Source of the DNA: Isoperla grammatica
Taxonomy: Eukaryota; Arthropoda; Insecta; Plecoptera; Perlodidae
Reading direction: 5' to 3'
Assembly: GCA_945910005.1 (NCBI GenBank)
Contig: OX246743.1
Location: 11,204,587-11,268,586 of the forward strand
Length of the DNA: 64,000 nt
The notes below the pieces were generated by a model. That model was not told the DNA's origin. It saw nothing but the letters and a program-made list of their open reading frames with translations, and did no database searches. The translations under genes and the position numbers were made by a program. Shown here one piece after another: positions 63,334-64,000 of this stretch (positions are counted from its first letter, which is position 1; each line of letters begins with the position of its first letter).

Positions 63334-63999
63334 ATCAGATCATATTCTTGGATATTTTTTAAATCCAATGAAAGCCTCTTTTTGGAAATCTATCTATATT
63401 TGGAGTTACAATTACACTAAGAATGAATAGAGATACAATGAGATTCATACCTGTATACATTGAGAGCAGTGTCTTATTTACCTGTGTAAGCGAGGCAATT
63501 TTTATCGGCTGGCACGGCGTACGCAGTAACGTCGTAGCTTCGAATACTTGAGGTCTGGGGTTCAAAACCCATTACCCCCAATTTTTTTTTTCCACCTTTT
63601 TCACACATTTACATCATTTATATCTCAATTTGCGGCGGTTTTTTTATCAGATCGTATTCCCATGGATATTTTTTAAATCCAATGAAACCTTCTGTTCGTA
63701 AATCCATATATGTTTCGTTACATGCATACATTAAGAGCCGTGTGTTATCTATACCAGTCCAAGCGATCCAACTTCCATAGTGAGGCATGGCGTACGCGGT
63801 AGCGTCGTGGACTAGTGTTTTAGAGGTCCGGGGTTCGAGACCCGTTACCACCACGATTTTTTTCTTCCATATTCAGAGCAGCAAAGTTGAGAAGGGTTTA
63901 CTAAGGGGAAATTATTTTTTCAAGCGCTCGTAGCTAAAAAACGTGTGGTTCAAATTTGTTTCTGTAGTTTTTTTATTTTTTTTGCGTTAATTATCTTAA
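63334..63999 (+). repeat. Spacer 15 (type II)
   Basis: 666 bp, apparently identical to spacer 13 including six private variants. tRNA-like segments at 63508-63579 and 63781-63852. The window ends one base into the next satellite block (64000). Confidence 0.9.
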
Positions 64000-64000
64000 C

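Noticed and set aside
1..64000. CENP-B box or telomere repeat
   Set aside because: I looked for the TTCG....A..CGGG pattern and for short G-rich telomere repeats in monomer and spacer and found neither. A centromeric role cannot be argued from sequence here.

Overview
The window is eukaryotic tandem-repeat DNA and I find no protein-coding gene in it. About 54 kb of the 64 kb is one head-to-tail satellite with a 68-bp monomer (by length, roughly 790 monomers), always in the same orientation. Monomers run from 'cctaacaatctcc' through 'ccaatgtggctctcg' and 'catacttgcggccctc' to 'gcaatccaagcg'. They differ at a few recurring positions (cctaac/ccttac/ccttgc; caatctcc/caaactcc/catctcc; ctccacc/ctccgtc/caccgcc), and the order of these variants repeats over kilobases, so the array has higher-order structure. 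The monomer is about 54% GC with strong strand asymmetry (about 26 C to 11 G on the + strand).

The satellite is interrupted 15 times by a nearly constant 665-667 bp AT-rich spacer, always in the same orientation and at the same register of the monomer. Each spacer is a diverged direct dimer of one ancestral unit (unit A about 312 bp, unit B about 354 bp). Each unit carries a degenerate tRNA-like segment with A-box-like and B-box-like motifs whose starts are 44 nt apart, the usual distance in a tRNA gene without a long variable arm, followed by a T-run like an RNA polymerase III terminator. Unit B keeps a readable D arm and a putative AGT anticodon. Two spacer haplotypes exist, called type I and type II here.

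Layout: 1-13725 is spacer-free satellite built from nested 3.7-4.2 kb duplications, with a spacer deletion scar at 12610-12639. From 14392 to 33193 there are two copies of a 9.40-kb higher-order unit: long block of 6939 bp, type I spacer, short block of about 1130 bp, type II spacer. From 33194 to the end the same parts are shuffled into shorter combinations (blocks of 1062 to 3394 bp) by deletions, block fusions, a chimeric spacer, a conversion tract and a recent 5313-bp-offset duplication of about 1.8 kb. The window ends one base after the fifteenth spacer.

The open frames over the satellite, up to 582 codons, come from a 68-bp repeat (204 nt for three frames) whose only frequent + strand stop is the TAA in 'cctaac'; I do not annotate them as genes. 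The species cannot be named from sequence alone. Non-depleted CpG in the monomer (about 4 seen, about 4.2 expected) would fit a lineage with little CpG methylation, such as many invertebrates or protists, but that is inference. The most interesting feature is the regular placement of paired tRNA-like, TFIIIC-site-like modules inside a satellite, and the readable recombination history between copies.
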